Of a stretch of DNA of 64,000 bases, positions 35,590 to 45,769 are shown one piece after another. The stretch's first letter is position 1. The number at the start of each line of letters is the position of its first letter. This stretch comes from Massospora cicadina. Lineage: Eukaryota; Entomophthoromycota; Entomophthoromycetes; Entomophthorales; Entomophthoraceae. The DNA lies in NCBI GenBank assembly GCA_022478985.1, contig JAKSZP010015888.1:1-64000 (forward strand), in the 5' to 3' direction. The notes under the pieces were generated by a model that worked only from the letters and a program-made list of their open reading frames with translations, did no database searches and was not told the DNA's origin. Made by a program: the position numbers and the translations under genes.

Positions 35590-35941
35590 TTTACCTCTAA
35601 ATTCCCAAGTCATTGATGTCACCTGGGTCCATGTTAACATCCCCTACAGATACCTGCTGAAAATCTGAGGCCTAGACAATCCATCTACCAAGGAGGTGCT
35701 CACCTGCCCAGGAATTCCAGACCCAGCTTATGCTGGATCTATATCAGTGCTGTTGGCTAACCTTAACAACAGACCCAAGGTAGTAGGCCTGAACAGTCCC
35801 ACCGCCTATTTCTATCTCCTACCAGTGGAGGCTATTGACAACGTCCATAGTTTTGGGAGCCTAAGGGACTTTGGGGTTGGGGATGCCCCATCAGTGGCCC
35901 TGGTCAATACTAATGTAGGAAATGATCTCACTGAAGACTAA
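35590..35941 (+). pseudogene. element B dUTPase-like domain between protease and RT
   Basis: The open stretch at 35696-35941 starts MLTCPGIPDPAYAGSISVLL and continues ANLNNRP, then PTAYFYLLPVEA. The pattern G-x-x-D-x-x-Y-x-G-x-I-x-V-x-L-x-N is the signature of dUTPase motif 3, and the following PTAYFYLLPV corresponds to the substrate-strand motif 4. Upstream, at about 35590-35695, LPLNSQVID...IPYRYLLKI, stop, GLD fits the segment leading to motif 2. Motif 1 is not clear. dUTPases hydrolyse dUTP and keep uracil out of cDNA. Retroviruses carry them either near protease or between RNase H and integrase. Immediately after this domain the RT leader begins (LLEVYSDQF). Confidence 0.55.
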
Positions 35942-35949
35942 TAGTGGGA

Positions 35950-37420
35950 AGTTCACAAATTATTGGAGGTGTATTCAGATCAATTTTTGGCCTTGAATAC
36001 AACTATGGGTGAATATACAAAGTTCTTCGTTATGTGGAGACTGGGGACATCCCCCTTACAGTCTTAACCTTACTGAAATAGTAAGGTTGAAGAAACTCAT
36101 GTGGTGGCGGAGCTTAGGAAACTGCTTGAAGTCAGACTCTTAGTTCCTTCGCACAGCCCTTAGGCCTCTCCTCTCCTGCTGGTTTGGAAGAAGGATGGAA
36201 GGTATTGGGTGGTGATGGACTATTGACGGCTCAACTCCATCACCAAAAAGGACATTTATTCTTTTCTCCAAATTGATGACTCACTTTGACTTCTTACCAG
36301 ATCACAGTACTTTTAAGCCATGGACCTTACCAGTGGATACTAGCAAGTGGAGCTCGCCCCAAAGACTGATCCAAGTGCACACTTATAGCCAACGAAGGGC
36401 TATTTAAGCCCATGAGGATGCTCCAGGGCCTCAGTAATGCGCTGGCCACTTTCCAACGCGTTATGGATGGGATCCTCGAGGACTTGAAGCTTTTGTGTGT
36501 CCTAACCTCAACAACGTCACTGTAACCTCATGAACCTTTAATAGACATGTCAAGCATCTTCAAAAAGTTTTAAATCGGCTTTGGAAGGCTTTGATAAAGC
36601 TCAAATTTTCAGATTGCTACTTCTAATTGAAGAGATTTTCTGATACACAAGGTCTCAAATGATGGCATCCAGCCCAGACTGGACAAAGTCAACGCCATAG
36701 AAAAGATGTCGCGCCCTCAGAGTTTAAAGGATATACAGGCTTACCTAGGCATGGTTGGCTTATTATCGCCAGTTTATCCCTCAACCTGCTGACCTAGCTG
36801 AGCCTTTATTTTACCTTCTGCAGAAGAACGTGCCTTTTGTATGGCAAATGTAAAAGAACAGGACTTTAATGTGTTGAGGACGGCCCATTGCACTAAACCC
36901 ATTTTAGTCCACCCAAGTTTCGAACAACCCTTCTTGCTGTTCACATGTGAGCGTTATTGCCATCAAGCCATCCTATCCCATAATGACGATAATCAGAACA
37001 ACCACTCAGTGGCATAATTTAGCAAGACTCTAAGTAAGGCTGAATTCAATTACAGCATCACTGAGAGGGAGTTACTGGCTTCTTTGCTAGCTATTGCCCA
37101 TTTTCGGCCTTATCTCCATGGTACACCCTTTACCATTGTCTCAACCATTCCTCGCTACAGTGGCTCCAGCAGATGAATGACCCAAATAACTTCTTAGCCA
37201 GATGGTTCTTATGATTGCAGAGCTATGATTTAACCATTGTTCGTCATGCAGGCGCTTTTTCATAAATTTGCTGATGGCCTCTTCAAGATGCAGGTGTTGG
37301 CTGCCTTGACCCCTGAGAAATACTGACTGTATGATCTGGGCAAAAGACCCAAACATTGAAAGTTGAAAAACGCCTGAGGTCCAACCTGAGCTCCAAAAGA
37401 TGACCCAGGACACTCAGATC
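35950..37420 (+). pseudogene. pol: element B reverse transcriptase and RNase H remnant
   Basis: RT is visible in alternating frames: LLEVYSDQFLALNTTMGEYT at about 35960, ELRKLLEVRLLVPSHSP near 36115, KKDGRYWVVMDY near 36190-36225, and QRVMDGILEDLKLL near 36458-36500 (normally just before the catalytic F/YxDD, which is eroded). RNase H is clear: [20 protein letters not shown] then [14 protein letters not shown] at about 37018-37140. Frame changes and stops are frequent. Confidence 0.7.
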
Positions 37421-37479
37421 AAGGAGAGGCCTCTACAAGAGGGTCAATAAGAAAGGCTCCCTTGTATCCGCCCTACTTC

Positions 37480-38546
37480 CTAAACTGATGTTATCTTAGA
37501 GGACCATATGGCTGTGGTACATTGGCAGTTAAGAAGACTCAAGAATGGTTGAAGTCATGATGCTAGTGGGACCGGTTAGTGAAGATCATCAAAGAGGCCC
37601 TGGAGGCCTGTATGATTTGCACAAACCAAGAGTGGGACAGCCCTTGATATCAACACTAAGTTATTGCCCGGACAGGACCTTTCATTGTTGTTAACATTAA
37701 TGAGATAGGCACTCTTCCCACTAGACTGCAAGGTCATAAATATATCTTCCTAGCCCGTGGATCATCTACCAAATGGGTTGAAGTAACTTTGTTCCCAGCT
37801 GCCACTGCCAGAGTCATAACTCACTTCTTAGTTCGATCATTTTCACCCAGCATGGGTGCCCCAAACCTTACTTTTGGACAATGGGTTGAATTTCACCTTG
37901 CAGGTAGTCCAAAAACTTACTTCGCTTTTTGGCACTAACCAAAGTTTATCCACACCCTACAAACCATCCACTAATAGGGCAGTGGAACATGCTAATAGAA
38001 CCCTTTTCTCTATTTTATGGAAGATGGCCATCTCTGACCCCATTTGATGGAATTATTATTTACCCAGAGCCTTGCTTGACTACAGAATAAGATACCACTG
38101 AGTCATTAAAATGTCGCCTTTCAAGCACTATATGGACTTGTTCCTCAGCTCCCTAGGTAGCGTTCAGCCTTTGCTTAAAACTCCGCTCCTAAGAACTCCA
38201 ATCTGACCACGAGGGCTCTAGCTAATGGAATTTTCAAGCTTCAAGCCCTAACCACATAATGCATTGTCACCACCATTATAAGGGATCCATCTCAATTAAA
38301 TGTCAGCTGACCCTCCTTATCCATTTTTCAATTAGGTAATATTATTCTCTTCTATTACCATCAACCAGGAGGTTGACAGAATAAGCTCAACGGCCTTTTG
38401 TCTGGACCTTATAAGGTAATTCACAAGGTGAACTCTGAGTACTCCATTGCTTATGTCAATCAGGGGATAGTGATGAATTGGGTTCATGGCCAGTTCCTCC
38501 AGCCCTATACTCCCCTCCGACAAAATCTTGAGGTGGCTTTGTCAGG
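37480..38546 (+). pseudogene. pol: element B integrase remnant
   Basis: The 63-codon open stretch at 37856-38047 reads LLLDNGLNFTLQVVQKL, then STPYKPSTNRAVEHANRTL. This contains the second catalytic Asp in LDNG and the catalytic Glu in AVEHANRT. The following MSPFKHY and the SGPYKVIHKVNSEYSIAY segment at 38398-38460 are the post-core and C-terminal GPY/F regions. No chromodomain. The first part (37700-37850) has GHKYIFLARGSSTKWVEVTLF around the first catalytic residue. Confidence 0.7.
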
Positions 38547-39005
38547 ATTTGAGATGATGATCAAGCTGAAATCCCTGATCCTGAATTAAGCCTTGACCAA
38601 TCAACTATCAAACTAGTGCAAACGGAACCTCATCCTGAAGGCATTGAAACCAAATTCAATCAGGAAGTATTACACATATGAAAATTAATTAAATCACCTT
38701 AAGGAATTTTGTCCACACTTCCTGAAACTTGGAAAATCAGCCTTCACTCCCATGTTCATGAGGATGACACAGTACAATGAGGGCGCCAACAAGGCAATCA
38801 ATCTGGAAGGCAGTAAAAGATCCGGATTCTATGGTCCCATGAAGATTCCTGAGGCACCATATCCACACACGCCCTACAAATATCAAAGCTTTCTAACACA
38901 ACAAAGTAGTCTATATTCTCTCCATCTTTTTTTCAAACTCTCCTCTAAAATTAGCTTTGATATCATTTTCAGACTTTGGTGACAGTAAAGAAAACTTTTA
39001 TGCCA
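38547..39005 (+). repeat. family B 3' end/LTR block, downstream copy
   Basis: Counterpart of 32401-32893, ending at GTAAAGAAAACTTTTATGCC. The match stops there and does not include the GTGCTCACTACA junction of the upstream copy. Confidence 0.55.
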
Positions 39006-39049
39006 ATTTTACTTAAAGGAAAGAATCTTTGAACTAATTTGATATTGGT

Positions 39050-39480
39050 TTAGTATGAAGCGCAGACCCTGGTAGCTTGAAATTGCATCTTAGTGAACAA
39101 CAAAATCACTTCTGCTATATCAGCTTTGGCTTACTTCCTAGATAAAAGATTAATATCGTGGCATTAAGAGAATTTTAAAATCATCTATGACATCAAAGAA
39201 GCTCTTGTTCATATCTCAGCCGCTTGCTCCAGAAAGTGACTAAGCCAAGTTACAATCCCAACAGACATCTCCAGGTTCACGCTCTTGAGAAAAAATGAGG
39301 AATTAAAAAGAATCTTTAGTGCACTTATTGTGGAAGACGTTGCAACATAGCTGAGGAATTTTATAAAAGAATAGCAGGTGAAAGGGAGAAAAGATGCATC
39401 AACATAAATGGAGAGGCTCTTCATTTTGACAACCAGACCACGCCTCAACGAATTTCTTCTTGGGTTACTATATAAGATCC
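39050..39480 (+). pseudogene. gag: element J gag end with decayed zinc knuckle
   Basis: Nucleocapsid part of a third gypsy family. At 39320-39364 the frame reads CTYCGRRCNIAEEFYKR, the CCHC spacing with the histidine and last cysteine replaced. It follows a basic segment (YNPNRHLQVHALEKK). The open, ATG-less stretch at about 39490-39795 (YNIDYSCSLGTSSAFLF, then SAIALSKLVELKSRR) comes next and is unassigned. Confidence 0.5.
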
Positions 39481-40069
39481 TCATGCAGCAAATGCTTATG
39501 ATGAAATAACATTAAAAAATAGTGACTATAATATTGATTACTCTTGTTCTTTAGGTACTTCCTCAGCTTTTTTATTTACATTAAAACCCCAAATTGGAGA
39601 TTTTGTTGCCAAATTAAGACTAAATTACCAAGTTAAAAATCTACAAAATTTTCAATACTGTCTTTCTGCTATTGCTTTATCTAAGTTAGTTGAGTTAAAG
39701 TCGCGCAGGATCTCCAACACAATGTTTTATGAGATGGCTAAGCCCTATTGCACTAAGTCGCTTTATGCCTACTCAAACCTATCCATATATCGTTAAAAAC
39801 TTTTCCATTATGCCCAACTGTGGTTATAGAGTACTAAAGTTACAATTTAGTACTAGGGACTCTATTTCTGCGTGAACACTTGGGGACTATAATCTGTCTG
39901 TGTATTAGTTTCTCTATTGGAATAAGCCTACCACTTATCTTCAATACTCTATCAACAAAAAGGACAAAAGTAAAATGAGGGTTGACTCATGGAGGATTAA
40001 TGAACCACCTAGAAGATAAAGCAATACGTCATAGAGACTCAAGTAAAGATGACCCCTACAGATGTTGAC

Positions 40070-41427
40070 ATCAAGGAAGGAATGCCCTTGTATGCTCCTT
40101 ATCAGATGGTAATTAATGCCAGGGTGCAAGTCATTGTTGATGCCCAGATTCAGATAAACATTCCACTATGAACATATTGAAGATTTGTGGTGTAGAGAAC
40201 CTTCCATTAAGTTAATACTGCCATGCTCAAGCATACTGGGCCCAGCTTTTTGGGAAACATTTCAGTCCTATTTGGGAATATAAACCCTTAACTTTATTTC
40301 ATAGGAAAAGCTACTCTGTATCATATGTTCTCATGTTACCAGTTGAAGAAGTGCTTAGATTACAAGTTTGGTACCTTACAGATTTTTTAGCTGATTGATC
40401 CCCTTACTATAGCCACTATTGAATACAACATTGGAACTGATACTTATGCTACCCAATGTGAGGGGGCTAAAATATTATCGGTTCTATTTCATGAAATCTG
40501 CTCCTCTGGGCTTTATAATCTGTGGGAGACAAAATGGGGTGACTCATTAATAGACACTAGAGACGCCTTATCTTACAATCTAAGCCCTTCAAAGTAAAAA
40601 GTGGATGAAGCACAGGCAGCAGTTTAGTTAAAGCAGCTCCTTGAAGCTGGACTACTGAAAACTTTCAAAAAGCCCTTGGGCCTAGCCTCTGGTTTTGGTA
40701 AAAAAAGACAGAACCTATAGAGTGGTGATGGATTATTAAAAATTAGACTTATTTACAAAGAAAGTAACTTACCCATTACCACAAAACATAGTTTTTCAAC
40801 AGATAATGGCCTGCTTTCAGTTATTTTTGGTGATGGATCTGACAATCAGATACTGTCAGATAGACTTAGCCCCTATATAACGAGCTAAGTGTGCACTGAT
40901 AACTAAAGAGGGTTTTTCAAACCCAAAAAAATGTAGCAGAGACTATGCAACGCTACTGCTATTTTCTGGTGAGGCATGGATGGCACCATTTGCAACTTTA
41001 ATATGTCCTTCGTTATGGTATTTAGACAATATTGACATTTTTTCTTAAACCTTTTAATTCTCGCCTTAACTATTAATATTCTTTTTTGGACGATCTTTAA
41101 AAGATTCTCCAAATAATGAACTTAAAAATGTATTTTACATTGAGAGTTGAAATTTTTAGGTTATAAAATGATCAAGGAGGGGATCTACCGCTCTCAGATA
41201 AGGTTACAGTCATATGCAAGATTTCCTAGAAAAAGAGTTTGAGAGAGGTCCAGGTCTTCTCAGGAATGTTAGGTTACTGCCACCAGTTCATCCCCCACAA
41301 TAAAAAGCTTGCTGATTCATAGTCCAATTTTAACACTTTGTGATCCCAACCTAAAGAGGATACACCAATCTCTGAATTTTTAGTCCATTTTTTACAAATT
41401 TATACACCTTTCCAATGGAGTTAGTAC
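40070..41427 (+). pseudogene. pol: element J protease and reverse transcriptase remnant
   Basis: Protease: near 40122-40170, VQVIVDAQIQINIPL, where VDAQ replaces the V-D-S-G triad. RT: KQLLEAGLLKTFKKPLG near 40625-40680, VKKKDRTYRVVMDY in the neighbouring frame near 40698-40740, then KVTYPLPQN. The catalytic DD region is not intact. Thumb sequence near 41240-41300 includes SGMLGYCHQFIP-like residues. The frame is then interrupted by SINE2 at 41441. Confidence 0.65.
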
Positions 41428-41440
41428 AACAGTCATTTGA

Positions 41441-41739
41441 CATAGGGTGGAAGGAGAGTTGGTAGGACATACGGCTACCAACTTGAAGGTTGTGGGCTTG
41501 GTTCCTGCTCTTCACACATCGATCAGGGTGCCAGCCAAAGGAAGCTATTGGCAATTAGTAGGTCTAATAACACGAAAACCTTACCCATGAAGTAACCATA
41601 AAAATCTGAGTCCTGATCAGGAGGTGAAAAGTCTTTATTTGATGGAGTTGACCCTGCTCAGGTTTCATGTCAATGCTTTCTTTCTTTCTCTCTTTCGGTA
41701 ATATTTGTCCCCTGGTCAGCTTTCCTCAAATAAATATAA
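41441..41739 (+). mobile_element. SINE2, second tRNA-derived SINE family
   Basis: A 299-bp element with a perfect 13-bp target duplication AACAGTCATTTGA at 41428-41440 and 41740-41752. The tRNA-like head has an A box around 41448-41462 (GGAGAGTTGGTAGG) and a B box GGCTTGGTTCC at 41495-41505, preceded by GAAGGTTGTGG, a sequence common in tRNA-derived SINE heads. The body is unrelated to SINE1. The tail, CGGTAATATTTGTCCCCTGG then CAAATAAAT, is the one shared with SINE1 and X-elements. It is inserted in the RT-RNase H linker of J. Only one copy is in the window. Confidence 0.85.
41448..41505 (+). promoter_or_regulatory. internal RNA polymerase III promoter of SINE2
   Basis: A-box-like and B-box-like sequences about 33 bp apart within the tRNA-like head. 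The B box departs from GGTTCGANNCC at the third and sixth positions and nearby. Confidence 0.6.
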
Positions 41740-41752
41740 AACAGTCATTTGA

Positions 41753-41939
41753 TACCTTACAGATAGCACCAGAAAAGACATTTGTACTAATACATCTTAA
41801 GTTTTGATAGGCGTTTTCTTTTGATTACTAACACAAATGATGTTGCAGTCAGTGTAACTCAGAAATAACACCACCTTAATTTTAGAATTTGACCAGCATC
41901 CCTACCATAATAATAGAGTACCTAAGATTCCAGTGAACT
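41753..41939 (+). pseudogene. pol: element J RNase H, first part
   Basis: Resumes directly after SINE2. A frame reading LLITNTNDVAVSVTQ corresponds to the first RNase H strand (normally with the catalytic Asp of T-D-A). HPYHNNRVPKIPVNY then follows, matching the strand before the E-x-N-Y-S block. The domain is cut at about 41940 and resumes at 43613. Confidence 0.55.
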
Positions 41940-43612
41940 ACTTATTATAGTTGATTTACCTAGCTCGCGTTGTAGATGCTTGGTGAGTCACTATCCTGAA
42001 TCCATAGATCCTTCTTCTCTGCCAAATTATCCTCTTCTTCCTTGAAAAATTTATATAAGCGGTTTGTAGAGAGGTAGTGAAATCCAAGGGCTTTTGGAAG
42101 TTCCCTAGGGCTCATCCCACTCTCATCTCAGTGACCTAAAAAGTCCCAGAAAAAATTCAAAATTACCATGAATCCCAAGTAATCTTTAACAGATTGGAAA
42201 AGTCAGATTGATTCTTTAATAAAATGGATCATAGATCAACATTTTGTTTCCTTGATTAAGCCCCAAGGCTATGCCAATTGTTTGACACATTGGAACAAAA
42301 TTTGGTAGAAATGGCTGCACAAGTATGCCAATATAAATCAATTTGTCTCAAATTATTACTTTAATATTAAATGTGCCCTGATCTTGGGGAGGTCAGTATC
42401 AAAATTTATATGACTTAATCTAAAGCTTTTAGATGACTCTCCAATCCATATCCTTTTTCCCTATTCAGACCAATTTGAAATGTGTTTGCTGGGGCCCCAG
42501 GAACAGGCCATTTTAGGCCCCTCACCCATGCTCTCTACCCCCCTCTATATAAGCAACATCCCTCCTAGGAAGTTGTAGTTAATTCAAATTTTATCTGACC
42601 TTTTATTTAAATAAAATACATATAGATTCTGCTTAGTTTACTTAGATGCCATCTTCCATACCATTTCCAGTTTTTTCCTTCAATCCAGAAGAGCATGACA
42701 CCGCTCAAGTCTTGCCCAAATGATTATTGAGTGGGCCTTTGTTATATTGAGCCAGCCACTCAGCGGACCGTTGCCAAGTTTTAAGAAGATAAACCCTTGA
42801 CAACAAGTTCTGATCTGCTGCACATTACACACTCGCACAGCCAGGATTTTTCCATTGACCCATTAGTGGTTTGATGCAAACTGTACCCATATGCTCCCAC
42901 AGTAGCCAATTCCAGAACACCTCCAACAGATAAGGAGCGCTTCTACACTAATCCATTTGGGTTCCCATTCATTTGGGTTACACCGAGCATCTCTCCTACA
43001 AGAGCCCAACCCATTATTGTAGGGGATTAAGTCTACCATATAGGGTCTGCCGCTGACTCTGCACAGCAGTTTAAACCAAGCCAGAAATTGTGGAACAATC
43101 CTAAAGCTATAATTAAATGGAAATCAAACAAAAATAAAAATAAAGATTTTTGTTACTGATGATGAAAATTATGAATATGCCTATTAAAAATGACTTAGAA
43201 TACCCTGTGCATCTCAAACCATATTAGTATTAAGATACTACTACCAAAAGGCCAGAAATAGAATAACCCTGAGGAGTTGTTGCCTTTATTGCCACTTACA
43301 CCATTGGGGTTGGCCCATCAAGACCCGCAGGAGCCTTATTGTAGCCATTTGGTTAGCTTTGAGGGCCTTTGGTACGTTCCTAAATTTGTAATTTCCCTCA
43401 CTTAAATGATAAAACTTCCATTCTCAGATTCATCAGAACCGCTGTGCCCCTGGCATTTTTGGGTGCTCCGCTGGGTGCTGACGTACCCATACTGGAAGCC
43501 ATGTATTCTTTTGATTTTTCGTTTTCATGACAGTCATTGTGATATTGGCACCTTATATGAAAACCAAGTAGACCAACCAATCACATATTTTATTCAGACT
43601 ACTTAAATTAAA
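41940..43612 (+). mobile_element. module K, E-type insertion inside J RNase H
   Basis: About 1.67 kb that splits the J RNase H domain between its N-Y and N-C-S-V-I-E residues. The borders come from pol homology; short flanking matches (ACTACTTA at 41937 and 43598) are only suggestive. Inside, a helical piece near 42190-42330 reads SLIKWIIDQHFVSLIKPQGY. A TATA-like CTATATAAG lies at 42546. An ATG at 42648 starts MPSSIPFPVFSFNPEEHDTA and stops after 25 codons. Further pieces include NPFGFPFIWVTPSISPTRAQ and AQQFKPSQKLWNN. The end near 43430-43530 (RTAVPLAFLGAPLGADVPIL in one frame) aligns with the membrane-segment end of module E. Unrecognised protein, several stops. Confidence 0.4.
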
Positions 43613-45300
43613 AAGGAATTGTAGTGTCATTGAGTGCAAGTCTCTGGTCATAATCCTTGCCATCATGCATTTTCTCTTTTTATATGGGATACACTAACTG
43701 TGATAACTGATCACACTTCCCTTTTGTAGCTACAGAAGATGCATGTCACTGATGGACGATTGGCTCAGTGGGCCTTACAAATACAAAATTCTGACTAACT
43801 AATCTCTATTGTTCTGTCACAATGCACAAAAATGTCAGTAGTCCTCTTAAGATTGACAATATTGAAGATAATAGCTGCTGATAATGACCTCCTTTATAAT
43901 ATCCTCTGAGAAAATGATTTGTGGACTATGGAGTCTTCATAAATAAAAAGTTATTTTTAGACAAAATGCAACTAATATGAAAAATCCAATAGTATATACA
44001 AGTTAGTATAGAAGAAAGTGGCTTTCCTATTTATGTACCTCCAATTGGACAGAAGTAATTATAGAAGGTCAAACTACAACCAGCCATCAGGCAGTACAAT
44101 AAATTTTTAAAAGGTTTAAGTCTTAATACTTTAGGATGATATGTTAGATTCCATCCAAAATGTATTTAATTTCTGTATCACACGTCAACAACACAATAAA
44201 CCTAACTGAGCTTCCAAAATCAGGTAGTTGCACCTTCAGCCCCCTTTTACACCTTAAGCATCTATTCTATTGGCCATTACTAACAGGAAACATGGTCATC
44301 AATATACTAATTACTAGCTGTGGATTAAAACAAAAAAAGTATTAAAGCTGTATCAGTTCAAACAGCCGCCACTTGAGCTAACACATCATTTTTGTATTGA
44401 CACAACTTTATGAAAAATGGCAATCCTAGGGTACTATTATCTGACAATGGATTAAATTTCACTTCTGAGGTAGTACAAGAATTAGATATCTTATTCATTA
44501 TTAATAATCTTCTGAGCCCCTATAATCCATTCGCAAATTTGAGCCTTTAAAAAAGTTAATGTCACATTCACTCTTTATAATGATAAAGATGGCCTCTATT
44601 GACCTGCTAGTTTGGAATAACTTTTTGCCAAGTGCCTTGTATGGAAGACAAGTTAATTACAATCAAGTGATTAATAAGCCCCCCTTTAGTCACTTTATGG
44701 TAGTGAACCCATTCTTTAAATTAGCCTTAATATATTTTATCTTCTACCACACCTGAAAAGATCAAAATAACAACACAATCTCTAGTTAATAAAACTATCC
44801 TTTTAAATCATTATTTATTGGTGCCCTAGTTCAAACCGCTAAGGAGACTGCTTGTAGTAAACTACAATGACCATACCAGCTGGTATGCCACTTAAAATAT
44901 TTAAGAAAGTTTTATCACTCTCAACCCAGGGGGGAGAATTAATAGACTTGCCACTTACTAGTGTGGACCTTATAAGTTCTGCAAAACAAGAGTTACAATA
45001 TTAGTTGTTGACGTTTTCCAAAGAATGGTGGTCAACCAAGTACATAGACGATTTTCAAGAGCTTATGTACCCTTATTACATGAACTTGAGGGGAGCATTG
45101 TGGGTTCAAAAACATCAAACAAAGATGAATAAAAGAAAGTCAAAGTTGAACCTAATTTCTTATTAGACACATCAATTGACAATGCCAACTCCACAAGGGT
45201 ACTAATTCTAAGAGTAGAGGGAAAATGGGAGATTCTGCTTTCATCACAAGGACTTAATAATTTAAAATGATTTATTAAAAACTATAAGAAAGTAAAATGT
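43613..45300 (+). pseudogene. pol: element J RNase H end, integrase and pol C terminus
   Basis: RNase H resumes with NCSVIECKSLVIILAIMHF at about 43615-43675 and LQKMHVTDGRLAQWALQIQN near 43730-43790. The integrase core has LLSDNGLNFTSEVVQELDIL at about 44434-44490 (second catalytic Asp), and ALYGRQVNYN near 44630-44660. A C-terminal region near 44900-45100 reads LNPGGELIDLPLTSVDLISS and later FSKEWWSTKYIDDFQEL. Many stops. The final piece (TRVLILRVEGKWE, then AFSTTPWK) is shared with 21030-21200. Confidence 0.6.
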
Positions 45301-45309
45301 CAAAAGTAA

Positions 45310-45653
45310 AAAGTAAATGCATTCTCCACCACACCCTGGAAAAATGAAAGATCTTAATTGTTGGCCCCCAAGAGACTCCCAAGACATGATGTCACTAATT
45401 CCATATAAATATCAGAAGCTACAAAATAGCAGTGATCAATCCTTATATTTATTAACCTAAGCTTTCTATTTTAGAAAATATATATGAGGCTGTTTAGAAA
45501 GCCTTGACCATTCTGATAGTTCTGGCCCCCTTTCTTTGTTTTTATTATAAATATTACATCCAACTATAAGCAACATTAAAGCATATTCCTCTGTTTAGCT
45601 CTGTATCAGATTCAGTGCCAATAAGTGTAAAGGCTATCAGGAAATTTAAAAAT
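45310..45653 (+). repeat. candidate LTR of element J, followed by worn PBS
   Basis: Lies between the pol end and TGGTGCTGGCATTAAGG at 45654, which corresponds to the TGGCGCC site at 21451. It aligns in part with 30440-30690. The 5' partner LTR of J was not identified, so this call rests on position and on the cross-matches. Confidence 0.4.
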
Positions 45654-45769
45654 TGGTGCTGGCATTAAGGGTTAGAAAACATATGTTTTTAACAAATTTG
45701 TAATGTTATGAAATCAAAAATGGGATTCATGGAATTGGTAAAAGTCAGAAAATGGATGACAGCAGGGGA

